Shown one piece after another: positions 7,002 through 14,541 of a DNA stretch of 19,124 bases. The DNA lies in NCBI GenBank assembly GCA_005889445.1, contig VBGS01000034.1, positions 1 through 19,124 of the forward strand, written 5' to 3'. The DNA is from Chloroflexota bacterium (GTDB lineage Bacteria; Chloroflexota; Limnocylindria; P2-11E). The notes below the pieces were generated by a model. The model searched no databases. It saw only the letters and a list, made by a program, of their open reading frames with translations, and was not told the DNA's origin. Within the stretch, counting starts at the first letter, position 1, and every line of letters begins with the position of its first letter. Position numbers and translations under genes: made by a program.

Positions 7002-7676
7002 ATGGGCGTTCCCGCCGTGGAAATGCAGGGTCTAGAGCGCGTCTACCGCTCCGGCCGCAGCACGGTCGCCGCGCTCGCCGGTGTGACGATGGCGGTCGAG
7101 CGCGGCGAGTTCGTCGCGGTCATGGGCCCGTCGGGATCGGGGAAGTCGACCCTGCTCAACATCATCGCCGGCCTGGAGCGGCCGAGCGCGGGCGTTCTTC
7201 GCGTCGACGGCGAGGACCTGGCCGCTCTCGACGAAGCCGCGCTCGCGCGTCATCGCGCGAGGCGCGTGGGAATGGTGTTCCAGGCATTCAACCTGTTGCC
7301 GCGCTATCGCGTGGTCGAGAACGTCGCCCTGCCGCTCGCCTTCGCGGGGGTCGAGCCCGCGGCGCGGCACGCGAAGGCTCGCGCTCTCCTCGAACGGCTC
7401 GGCATGGCGGCCCGCGCCGAGCACCGCACGAACGAGCTCTCCGGCGGCGAGCTGCAGCGCGCGGCCGTCGCGCGCGCGCTCGTCGCCGATCCCGCGATCC
7501 TCCTCGCCGACGAGCCGACCGGGAACCTCGACAGCGCCAGCGGCGCCACGCTGATCGGGATCTTCGAGGAGCTGAACGCGCACGGACAGACGGTCCTGCT
7601 GGTGACGCACGACGCGCAGATCGCGGCCCACGCGGGGCGCATCGTCCGGATGCGCGACGGGCGGATCGCCGAGTGA
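7002..7676 (+). CDS. LolD/MacB-type ABC transporter, ATP-binding subunit
   Basis: A 224-residue ATPase, the usual length for this class. It has Walker A GPSGSGKST at 42-50, a Q-loop Gln at 94 (MVFQAFNLLP), ABC signature LSGGE at 146-150 followed by LQRAAVARAL, Walker B ILLADEPTGNLD around 167-177, and H-loop His 203 (LVTHD). The LLP-x-x-x-V-x-E-N-V-x-L-P-L segment and the ADEPTGNLD form are specific to the MacB/LolD/FtsE family, which drives mechanotransmission rather than direct substrate passage. ATG 7002 is chosen over the out-of-frame ATG at 6998. No clear Shine-Dalgarno is visible. The stop overlaps the permease start (TGATG). Confidence 0.94.
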   Translation: MGVPAVEMQGLERVYRSGRSTVAALAGVTMAVERGEFVAVMGPSGSGKSTLLNIIAGLERPSAGVLRVDGEDLAALDEAALARHRARRVGMVFQAFNLLPRYRVVENVALPLAFAGVEPAARHAKARALLERLGMAARAEHRTNELSGGELQRAAVARALVADPAILLADEPTGNLDSASGATLIGIFEELNAHGQTVLLVTHDAQIAAHAGRIVRMRDGRIAE

Positions 7677-8932
7677 TGCGCTGGGCGGATCTCTTCGCGA
7701 TGTCGCTCGGGAATTACGGACGCGCGCGGCTGCGATCCGTGCTCACGACCGCCGGCGTCGCGATCGGGACCGCGCTCGTGGTGCTGCTCATCGCGCTCGC
7801 GACCGGCGCCGAGGACAACGTCCGCCGCTCGGTCTTCTCGATCGGCGACCTGCGTCTGGTGACCGTGCAGCCCTTCCAGCCCGGCGCGAACGGGCTCTCC
7901 GCGGTCCCGCGGACGATAACTGACGAGGTCGTCGCCCAGCTGCGGAGGATCGGCCACGTCGAGAGCGTGTTTCGACAGTTCGACGCGCCGCTCGGCACGA
8001 TCGTCGAAGGGGGCGACGACGCGACCATCCGTCCGCAGGGCATCGAGCCGAACGCTCCGGTCGACCGGGGCGACCTGCTCGCCGGCCGGCACCTCGCGCT
8101 CGGCGACCGCGCCGTCGCAGTGGTTCCAGGAAACATCGCGCGGCTCATCGCGCCCAGCGTCGCGAGCGCGATCGGCAGGCGTGTGACGATGCGGATCGGC
8201 GGCGCGGTGAAGCTCGGCAGCACGCGCATCGGTGGCAGCGGCACCCCGCGCGATTACGGCATCACGGTCATCGGTGTCTTCGACGAGCAGGCGTCGGGGA
8301 CCTCGGTGCGCATCCCGCTCGACGACGCGCTCGCCGCGGGCGCCGACAACCGCGGGCTCACGCCGGACACGATCAAGCAGAGCACGGGATATAGCGGCAT
8401 CGCGATCGAGGCCGACGACTCGACGAACGTCGCCGACATCGTGCGAGGGGTGCAGGAGCTCGGGTTCTCGTCCTTTTCACTGAAGCAGGTCATCGAGCAG
8501 ATCGATCAGGGATTCGGCGTGTTCCGGGGGATCCTCGCGGGGATCGGCGGCGTCGCGCTGCTCGTCGCGGCGATCGGGATCGCGAACACGATGGTCATGT
8601 CGGTCCTCGAGCGCACTCGCGAGATCGGGATCATGAAGGCGGTCGGTGCGTCGCCGCGCGACATCCGCGCGCTGTTCCTCGCGGAGGCCGCATACGTCGG
8701 CGCGTTCGGCGGGATCGTCGGCGTCGCCCTGGGTATCGCGGGCGGCCAGGTGATCGAGCGGATCATCCGCAACCTCAACCCGCGCACCAATCCAGGGCCG
8801 ATCTTCGTCGTGGGGCCGGATCTGATCCTCGCAGCGTTCGCGCTCGCGGTCGTCGTGGCGCTCGTCGCGGGATTCCTCCCCGCTCGCCGCGCGATGCGGA
8901 TGTCCGCGCTCAGCGCGCTCCGCTACGAGTAA
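7676..8932 (+). CDS. MacB/FtsX-type ABC transporter, permease subunit
   Basis: A 418-residue permease with the MacB plan. One N-terminal span lies at about 22-44 (AGVAIGTALVVLLIALATGA). A large extracytoplasmic core follows, and three C-terminal spans hold GGVALLVAAIGIANTMVMSV, YVGAFGGIVGVALGIAGG and AAFALAVVVALVAGFLPARR. The sequence NTMVMSVLERTREIGIMKAVGA is the conserved FtsX-domain signature, and the end ARRAMRMSALSALRYE is the usual MacB C-terminus. A long ORF that runs in this frame from 6998 is not the real N-terminus, because its first 226 codons lie out of frame over the ATPase. Start ATG 7676 shares one base with the ATPase stop. No membrane-fusion partner gene is present, so the role may be lipoprotein or peptide export, or signalling. 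Confidence 0.93.
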   Translation: MRWADLFAMSLGNYGRARLRSVLTTAGVAIGTALVVLLIALATGAEDNVRRSVFSIGDLRLVTVQPFQPGANGLSAVPRTITDEVVAQLRRIGHVESVFRQFDAPLGTIVEGGDDATIRPQGIEPNAPVDRGDLLAGRHLALGDRAVAVVPGNIARLIAPSVASAIGRRVTMRIGGAVKLGSTRIGGSGTPRDYGITVIGVFDEQASGTSVRIPLDDALAAGADNRGLTPDTIKQSTGYSGIAIEADDSTNVADIVRGVQELGFSSFSLKQVIEQIDQGFGVFRGILAGIGGVALLVAAIGIANTMVMSVLERTREIGIMKAVGASPRDIRALFLAEAAYVGAFGGIVGVALGIAGGQVIERIIRNLNPRTNPGPIFVVGPDLILAAFALAVVVALVAGFLPARRAMRMSALSALRYE

Positions 8933-9024
8933 CCGAAAGGGCGTAGCTGAGCGAGGAGCGGCTTAGCCGCGAGGAGCGAATCCACCAGCCCTGAGCGCGT
9001 CTCCTGGCGGAGCCAGAGATTGAG
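8933..9024. terminator. Convergent intergenic region with two hairpins and a direct repeat
   Basis: 92 bp between two converging genes. It holds a perfect 6 bp inverted repeat GCGGCT-T-AGCCGC (8958-8970) flanked by two copies of CGAGGAGCG (8952-8960 and 8970-8978). A second hairpin, CTGGC-GGA-GCCAG (9004-9016), has outer bases that pair further with one bulge. There is no T-run on either strand, so a standard intrinsic terminator is not shown. A bidirectional transcription end or a REP-like repeat is plausible from the layout. Confidence 0.4.
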
Positions 9025-9465
9025 CTAGAAGGGGCCGGCGAGCTCCGGCGGAGCGAACAGCATCGTCGGCTGCTGCCACCACGTCTCGACGAGATCGCCG
9101 TTCGACTGCGCGAGCAGCGCCGCGATCGTGTCGGGCGGCTGACTCCCCGCCGCGACCGCGACCACGATCTTTCCTTCGCGCAGCGCCTCGCCGTAACGCG
9201 TCCGAACATCCTTCGGGACTCCGCCGCCGCGGAGCGCCGCGACGCGGGCCATCAGGCCGCGCCAGCCCTTGAGCGGAAGCCACGCGCGATCGCCGGCGAC
9301 GAGCTCGGCGCGGTGCCGATCGCTCGCGATGACCGAGATGTCCTGCTCGCGAACTCCCGACTCGCGAAGCAGCGTGACGGCCGTGACGGCGGCGTCGTCG
9401 TCATCGAACGCGGCTGCGGTCACCATGCCGCCGGCAGCCTCCTCGAGATACGACGTCGTGGCCAC
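9025..9465 (-). CDS. Small soluble GSP17M/YflT-like domain protein
   Basis: A 146-residue protein starting GTG at 9465, 19 bp after the phosphodiesterase stop. The first domain, VTAAAFDDDDAAVTAVTLLR followed by ESGVREQDISVIASD, matches the beta-alpha-beta start of general-stress-protein 17M-like domains. The later VPKDVRTRYGEALREGKIVV with AVAAG matches the conserved V-P-x-x-x-A/V-x-x-Y-x-x-x-L-x-x-G-x-x-x-V end. The usual glycine-zipper membrane linker between these parts is replaced by a short basic segment, so this copy is predicted soluble. An internal Met (residue 14) is a possible alternative start. Function in stress response is inferred from family only. It forms an operon with the phosphodiesterase. 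Confidence 0.65.
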   Translation of the reverse strand: MATTSYLEEAAGGMVTAAAFDDDDAAVTAVTLLRESGVREQDISVIASDRHRAELVAGDRAWLPLKGWRGLMARVAALRGGGVPKDVRTRYGEALREGKIVVAVAAGSQPPDTIAALLAQSNGDLVETWWQQPTMLFAPPELAGPF

Positions 9466-9484
9466 GTGTCCGAATCCTAGGGGT

Positions 9485-10741
9485 TCAGGCCCGCCAGGCG
9501 AGGACCGGGATGTTCATCTCCGCCGGCGTCATGCCGCCGTGCGATCCGCGGTGACGGAATGTTTGGCCGTCAACTCGGACGATACTCGCGGCCCGATCGT
9601 CGGTCAGCATGGCGATCACCTCCCCCACGCGCCGACGCGCGATCTCCCCGTCGCCACGGCCGAAGAGACCCGCGTCGATCGCCTCGTCGCGGTCGATGAG
9701 GAGGAACGCGCCCGGATACCGGCGCTCCAGGTGCTCCTTCACCCGCGCGGGCTCGTCGGTGTGGAGGAACACCAGGCGGGGCTCCCCCGCGAGCGGATTG
9801 CGCAGGAGGCTGCGCAGCTCGGCATCGCCGACGAGATCGATGAGCTTGTCGGGGTCGGTGAAGGCGTGGCCGTGATCGGCCGTGAGGATCACGAGCGTGT
9901 CGTCGGAGGTGCGACCGCTCAGCGCTCGCGACAGGTCCAGATCGAAGAGCGCCGCCTCCATCGCGTGCTCGGCCGACTGCGGGCCATGCAGATGCGCGAT
10001 GCTGTCGATCCCCGCCCAGTACGCGTAGATATAGGCGGGCCGCTCGCCCCACGGCCGCTCCTCGATGAGACCTCGCAGCCGTACGCCCATGCTCGACGGC
10101 AGGAAGTAGCCGGTGTACGTCGCGGATGAGGCGTGCATGCGCGTCATCGCCTCCTGCCGGAATATCTCGGGCTCGATGACGTACGAAGCGCCGCCGCGCG
10201 AGCGGATACGCCCGTGGATCGACGGGACCTTCACGAAATCTCGCGGGTCGACCGACGCATTGTCGAAGTACGAGCCGCGCCGCGTGATGCCCGGCCCCCA
10301 GCGCAGCATCTGGGTGACCTGCGCGAACTCCTCGAGCCAGATGAAATACGCGAGGTTGCCATGCTCCTGCGGTGTTCGCGCGGTGTTCAGCGTGGTGATG
10401 GCCGCCGCGGTGGTCGACGGAAAGATCGTTGTCGCCTCGATGAGCTGCGCGCGCTCCCCACGCTCGGCGCGTGTGAGCAGCGACGCGATGAAGGGCACGT
10501 CGCCGCTCGCCGCGAGTGCGCGGAGCTGGGCCGTCCCGAGGCCGTCCGCGAGCACGACGACGACCTGGCGGATGCCCCTGGTGAGCGTCGGGTCGAGCGC
10601 GCGAAGCGGCGGCGGATCGCTCTCGTCGCGCACCTTGAGGATCTCGAGCACGGACGACGCGACGTTGACGAGGCCGCCGCCGGCGTAATCGGGGAGCACG
10701 AGACCGCGCGCGCGAAGACGCTCGACGAGCGCACTGGGCAT
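9485..10741 (-). CDS. Alkaline-phosphatase-superfamily (type I phosphodiesterase/pyrophosphatase) enzyme
   Basis: A 418-residue hydrolase. Metal ligands of the superfamily are visible in order: Asp66 in VVLADGLG, a Ser/Thr nucleophile region FPSTTAAA at about 107-114, the ID-SIAH-LHG metal site in YAYWAGIDSIAHLHG, TADHGH, and a closing RHRGSHGG. These match the nucleotide pyrophosphatase/phosphodiesterase group (Pfam type I phosphodiesterase). No signal peptide or membrane span is seen, so a cytosolic role is likely. Start ATG 10741 is preceded by TATCGT with exactly 6 nt between, and no Shine-Dalgarno, consistent with a leaderless transcript. A much longer frame runs on upstream to 11560, but that extension overlies the amidohydrolase and is rejected. 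Confidence 0.9.
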   Translation of the reverse strand: MPSALVERLRARGLVLPDYAGGGLVNVASSVLEILKVRDESDPPPLRALDPTLTRGIRQVVVVLADGLGTAQLRALAASGDVPFIASLLTRAERGERAQLIEATTIFPSTTAAAITTLNTARTPQEHGNLAYFIWLEEFAQVTQMLRWGPGITRRGSYFDNASVDPRDFVKVPSIHGRIRSRGGASYVIEPEIFRQEAMTRMHASSATYTGYFLPSSMGVRLRGLIEERPWGERPAYIYAYWAGIDSIAHLHGPQSAEHAMEAALFDLDLSRALSGRTSDDTLVILTADHGHAFTDPDKLIDLVGDAELRSLLRNPLAGEPRLVFLHTDEPARVKEHLERRYPGAFLLIDRDEAIDAGLFGRGDGEIARRRVGEVIAMLTDDRAASIVRVDGQTFRHRGSHGGMTPAEMNIPVLAWRA

Positions 10742-10763
10742 CGCCGGACGATACTGCGGCGCG
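10742..10763. promoter_or_regulatory. 22-bp divergent promoter with overlapping -10 elements
   Basis: Between the start codons of the phosphodiesterase (minus) and amidohydrolase (plus) there are only 22 bp. On the minus strand TATCGT (complement of 10748-10753) fits TANNNT and lies 6 nt before ATG. On the plus strand GATACT (10750-10755) keeps the key A2 and T6 and lies 8 nt before ATG. The two boxes overlap by four bases, so both RNAs would start at or near the ATG. No good -35 is present on either side. Confidence 0.5.
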
Positions 10764-11874
10764 ATGCGGCTGGTGTTCGAGGTCGACGGGCTCTTCGACG
10801 GCGAGCGCGTGATCGATAACGCCGCGGTGATCATCGACGGTCCGCACATCGTGTGGGTCGGGGAGCGCCGCGCGCTCCCGAAGACACCCGAGGGCGAGCG
10901 ATCGGAGACGCGCCAAGCGCCAGGGTCGTTCGTCCTCCCGGGGATGATCAACTGCCACGCGCACCTGACGCTCGACGGCGAGGTGAATTTCAGCGCCGAG
11001 GTGCGCCAGGGGGACGCGCTCGCCACGCTCAAGGCATTCCGCAACGCCCGCGCGGCGCTGCGCGCCGGCGTCACCACCGTTCGGGACCTCGGAGCGAACG
11101 GCGCGATGGTCATCGAGGTCGCGCGCGCGATCGAGGGCGGGATCGTCGAAGGACCGCGCATCGTCGCCGCGGGACGCGGCGTGACCACGACCGGCGGGCA
11201 CGGGGCCGAGGTCGGCCGCGTCGCCGACGGCCCAGATGAGGTCCGAAAGGCGGTGCGCGAGCAGATCGCCGCGGGCGCCAAGGTGGTCAAGATCTTCTCG
11301 ACGGGCGGGATCCTCGGCGAAGGCGCGCCGCCCGAGGCGTCGCAGTACACGTCGGAGGAGACGCGCGCGGCGGTCGACGAGGCGCACAACGCCGGGCTGC
11401 GCATCACGACCCACGCGCACGGGTCCGGCGGCATGCGCGTCGCGGCCGAGGCCGGCGTCGATTCCATCGAGCACGCGACGCTCCTCGACGAGCGGACGGT
11501 GCGCCTTCTGAAGGAGCGCGACGTAGCGATCGTGCCGACGCTCGCGGCCGTCCACTTCATGCTCGACGGGCGTCCGCATGGCCCACCGCGCCGGTATCCG
11601 CATCGCGGCCGGGACCGACGCAGGGACGCCGTTCAACAGGCACGATCGCTTCGCGGTGGAGGTGAAGCTGCTCGCCGAATGCGGGCTCTCGGCAGCGGAG
11701 GCGCTCGCCGCGGCGACAAGCCGCGCGGCGCTGGTCATCGGACTCGACAAGGCGGGACGCATCGGCACAGGCTGCTGGGCGGATCTCGTTTTCGTCGACG
11801 CCGACCCGCTCAGGGATCTCGGCGCGCTCGCGAGCCCGAAGGGCGTCTACGTGCGCGGGACCGTCGTCGCCTAG
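10764..11874 (+). pseudogene. Metal-dependent amidohydrolase, interrupted by internal deletion and frame break
   Basis: From ATG 10764 the frame gives a cyclic-amidohydrolase/imidazolonepropionase-like protein: HAH metal ligands at 65-67, Lys176 in VVKIFSTGG (the carbamylated Lys position), His217 in THAHGSGG and His237 in IEHATLL. It reaches PTLAAVHFMLDG near base 11570 and then becomes nonsense. A second frame picks up at about 11572 as VRMAHRAGIRIAAGTDAGTP and runs to TAG 11874, holding the catalytic Asp of GTDAG, LVIGLDKAGRI and GCWADLVFVDADP. About 30 residues that normally separate the two blocks are missing, and the two halves are out of frame by a net loss of 3n+2 bases. As sequenced, no active enzyme can be made. 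Its stop overlaps tail-to-tail with the next minus-strand gene. Confidence 0.8.
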
Positions 11875-12374
11875 AGCGCCTCGCCCGTCTCCTCGCGCCG
11901 TATCGCGACGGCGCCCTGCTGCTGGAGAACTTCGCGCGCCAGGCGCAGCTCGGTCGGCTTGCCACTGACGCTCACGAGCGCCTCGCCGGCCTCGACCGCG
12001 CCCTCGTAGGCGCGGTAGTCCTCCTTCTGGAACAGCTTCGCGCGTCCGGTCAGCGCACCGATCGCCCCGAACGCGAGGATCAGCGCCGGCGCGCCGAGCA
12101 TGATCGCGACGACGTTCTGGCGCATCTGTTCGCCACCGGCAAATACGAAGATGAGAGCGACGAGCGCGCCGACGATCGCGCCGACGATCGCTCCCGCGAG
12201 GCTGAACGAGCCGGCAGCTTCGCGCGCCTGTCGGACGTTTCCGGCGGTCACTCCGACGTGATCAGGGGAAATGCCCGCGCGGTCGAGCGCATGCGCGGCC
12301 GCGACCGCGCGCGCGTGGTCCGAGAACGCCGCGACGATGGACTCTTCTTCGAGCTCGTCCTGAATGGAGCGCAT
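11871..12374 (-). CDS. Membrane GSP17M/YflT-like protein
   Basis: A 167-residue protein: an N-terminal VAAFSDHARAVAAAHALDRA with GISPDHVGVTAG (GSP17M-like beta-alpha-beta), then two glycine-rich membrane spans (SLAGAIVGAIVGALVALIFV and NVVAIMLGAPALILAFGAIG) and a soluble end with FQKEDYRAYEGAVEAGEALV. This is the ordinary family plan, with the membrane linker retained. It is clearly related to the protein at 9025-9465. It starts at ATG 12374, 26 bp downstream of the thioredoxin-domain gene, and ends the VOC/DUF255 operon. Its function is unknown. Family members are linked to general stress. Confidence 0.75.
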   Translation of the reverse strand: MRSIQDELEEESIVAAFSDHARAVAAAHALDRAGISPDHVGVTAGNVRQAREAAGSFSLAGAIVGAIVGALVALIFVFAGGEQMRQNVVAIMLGAPALILAFGAIGALTGRAKLFQKEDYRAYEGAVEAGEALVSVSGKPTELRLAREVLQQQGAVAIRREETGEAL

Positions 12375-12400
12375 GCGGATCGGACGCGCAGGACGCGTGC

Positions 12401-14185
12401 CTAGTCGGCGCGGGCGTGCCGGGTCGCCGCCTCGTCGAGCTGCCGTGCGAGCGAGGCCTCGTCCGTGAGCGGCGCGGAGCAGACGGTGCCGACGCAGACG
12501 TAGGCCGCGACGCGGTCGGACGGGAAGCCAAGCGCCCGGAGGCGCTCATCGTCCCGCCCCGGGATCACCCGATGCAGGCCAAGGGCCGGATCCGTGGACC
12601 CTCGCGTCCGGTGCCACAACGCGTTCGCGAGGGGATCGCTCTCGCCCCCCACCACGGCGACGACGAGCGGCTCGGCGAGCGCGCGCGCGACCGCGTTCGC
12701 GTACGCCGCGGCGAGCTGACCCCACTGGCGATATTCCCCCACGAAGCTGCGCAGCGTCCGCAGCGCCAGCTCGCGCCACTCATCCTCACCGCTGAGCGCG
12801 GCGAGACGGAGGAGGCCGTCGGCGGCGAGGGCGTTCTCGTCGATCGGACGGTCGCGGACCGCGAGGCGCCCGGGCTCGCGACGGTCCGGCGCGTCGAAGA
12901 ATCCGCCGTGCTCCTGGTCTTCGAGCCGATCCCGAAGCGAGAGCGCCATGCGGCGGGCGCCCGCGAGCGCACCCTGATGGAGCCCGGTCTCGTACGCGTC
13001 GAGCGAGGCGGCGAGGTTCGCGGCGAGATCGCCGAGCAGGTCGCCGAGCCGCGGGCCGTCGCCCGCGTCGAAATGGAACAGCGTCTTCGTATTCGGATCG
13101 GAGAGGCGCCCGGCGATCGTCCCCATCGCGGCGTGCGCGCGCTCCTCGACCGGGCCGGTTCCGCCAAGCGCGGACCAGGCCGCCCAGTACCCCGAGGCCG
13201 CGAGCGCGTTCCAGCCGGTGTAGATCGTGCGATCGACGAAGGGCGGGTCGTGCTTCGCGCGTTCTTCGGCGCCGAGCGTGTAGTAGTGCTCGTCGGCGTC
13301 CTGCGAGCCGGAAAATGCGCTGACGTCATCGCGCCAGAGCGTCGCATCCATCCAGCGGATCACATCGCGAACGACCCGGTCGTAGCCCGCCCTCGGGAAC
13401 GAGCGATGTGCCTGCGCATAGACGGCGAGCAGCTCGGCGTTCTCCTCGAGCATCTTCTCGTAGTGCGGGATCTGCCATTCGCGCGTGGTCGAGTAGCGGA
13501 AGAACCCGCCCTCGACCTGGTCGTACATCCCTCCCGCGGCCATCGCGCCAAGCGTCTTGTGGAGCATCGTCGCCAGCTCGGGGTATGCGAAGCGGCGATG
13601 CTCGTCGAGGACGAAGCGCAGCACCTTGGGCTGCGGGAACTTCGGTTCGCGGCCGAAACCGCCGAATTGGGGGTCGTACTGACCGCGGATGAGCGAGCCG
13701 ACGACATCGACGATCTCCCAGGAAAGGTCGCCCTGCTTCGGGACCCGCGCCTCACGCTCCTTTTCGCGGACCTCGGCGACCCGCTGCGTCAGCCCGGCCT
13801 TGTTCGTGCGCCAGACCTCCGCCACCTGTGCGAGATACGAGCGCATCGCATCCGGCGGCACGTAGGTGCCGCCGTGGATGATCTCGCCGTCCGGCGTGAG
13901 GAACGCGGTCGTCGGCCAGCCGCCCATGTTGTAGCGACGGTTGACGTCGGGACGCTCGTCGTTGTCGACGCGGATCGGCACGTACAGCTCGTTGATCTGC
14001 CGAATGACCTCGCTGTCGCTGTAGCTCGTCTCGTCCATGACGTGGCACCAGTGGCACCACACCGCGCTGATAGATAGGAGGATCGGCTTGTCGGAGACCT
14101 GCGCCTCCTGGAACGCCCGCTCGCTCCAGTCACGCCAGCCGATCTCGGCGGCGCGATTCGGCCGCGGCGAGAACCGCGGGCTCAT
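12401..14185 (-). CDS. Thioredoxin-domain (DUF255/YyaL-type) protein with alpha/alpha-barrel
   Basis: A 594-residue cytosolic protein of the SSP411/YyaL class. An N-terminal thioredoxin-like domain carries the diagnostic SAVWCHWCHVMDE at 40-52, with redox Cys44 and Cys47. It continues through IRVDNDERPDVNRRYN and the cis-Pro-type GGWPTTAFLTPDGE. The rest is an N-acylglucosamine-2-epimerase-like barrel with GREPKFPQPKVLRF, GGMYDQVEGGFFRYS, QIPHYEKMLEENAELL and SQDADEHYYT. The family is usually around 600-700 residues, so this is near the short end. Start ATG 14185 overlaps the VOC stop (ATGA). A longer frame continues upstream but overlies the VOC gene. The precise role is unresolved. A redox or sugar-processing function is inferred from the fold. 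Confidence 0.92.
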   Translation of the reverse strand: MSPRFSPRPNRAAEIGWRDWSERAFQEAQVSDKPILLSISAVWCHWCHVMDETSYSDSEVIRQINELYVPIRVDNDERPDVNRRYNMGGWPTTAFLTPDGEIIHGGTYVPPDAMRSYLAQVAEVWRTNKAGLTQRVAEVREKEREARVPKQGDLSWEIVDVVGSLIRGQYDPQFGGFGREPKFPQPKVLRFVLDEHRRFAYPELATMLHKTLGAMAAGGMYDQVEGGFFRYSTTREWQIPHYEKMLEENAELLAVYAQAHRSFPRAGYDRVVRDVIRWMDATLWRDDVSAFSGSQDADEHYYTLGAEERAKHDPPFVDRTIYTGWNALAASGYWAAWSALGGTGPVEERAHAAMGTIAGRLSDPNTKTLFHFDAGDGPRLGDLLGDLAANLAASLDAYETGLHQGALAGARRMALSLRDRLEDQEHGGFFDAPDRREPGRLAVRDRPIDENALAADGLLRLAALSGEDEWRELALRTLRSFVGEYRQWGQLAAAYANAVARALAEPLVVAVVGGESDPLANALWHRTRGSTDPALGLHRVIPGRDDERLRALGFPSDRVAAYVCVGTVCSAPLTDEASLARQLDEAATRHARAD

Positions 14186-14541
14186 CCGATCTCGTCCAGC
14201 TCGATCTTGTTCCCGAATGGATCGAACACGTACGTCCGGCGCCACCCGGGAATGGGCTCGGCATCCTCGAAGCGCGCGCCAGCATCGCGGAGCCGGCTCA
14301 CCGCCGCGGCGAGGTCGTCGACACGCAGCGCGAAGTGGCGGCGCGGGTGGAGCGCCAGCTCGCGGTCTTCGGAAAGGTGCACGTGCCCCGCTCCCGCGGC
14401 GAACCAGATGCCAGACCGGTCGCGGAGGGTGATCGGCCGCTCGATCTCCTCGAGTCCGAGCGCCTCGGCGTAGAACCGCCGAGCCGCGGCTTCCTCGCCA
14501 GGCGGATAGAAGGCTTGCGCGTGATGCAACGTCGGGGGCAT
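14182..14541 (-). CDS. VOC/glyoxalase-like family protein
   Basis: A 119-residue single-domain VOC protein with both beta-alpha-beta-beta-beta units: AQAFYPPGEEAAARRFYAEALGLEEI, FAAGAGHVHLSED, HFALRVDDLAAAVSRLRDAG and the ending VFDPFGNKIELDE. The DPFGNKIEL-type end is characteristic of the family and contributes the second metal Glu. The substrate cannot be told, and roles range from glyoxalase to antibiotic resistance. ATG 14541 has no Shine-Dalgarno, but a TAGACT box (complement of 14548-14553) lies 6 nt upstream, suggesting a leaderless transcript. It leads the operon with the DUF255 protein and the membrane GSP17M-like protein. Confidence 0.87.
   Translation of the reverse strand: MPPTLHHAQAFYPPGEEAAARRFYAEALGLEEIERPITLRDRSGIWFAAGAGHVHLSEDRELALHPRRHFALRVDDLAAAVSRLRDAGARFEDAEPIPGWRRTYVFDPFGNKIELDEIG

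Noticed and set aside
6998..8932. A single 644-codon open frame as an ATPase-permease fusion
   Set aside because: The first 226 codons lie out of frame over a perfect ATPase gene and are Arg-rich shadow sequence. The permease starts at 7676.
9485..11560. A 691-codon form of the phosphodiesterase
   Set aside because: The N-terminal 270 or so residues are antisense to the amidohydrolase and low in complexity. The enzyme domain begins at ATG 10741.
9570..11768. A 732-codon minus-strand open frame
   Set aside because: Arg/Ala/His-rich shadow of two recognisable genes, with no domain. Such long frames are common at this GC content.
12416..14077. A 553-codon plus-strand open frame
   Set aside because: Antisense to the well-conserved thioredoxin-domain gene. 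No motif and biased composition.
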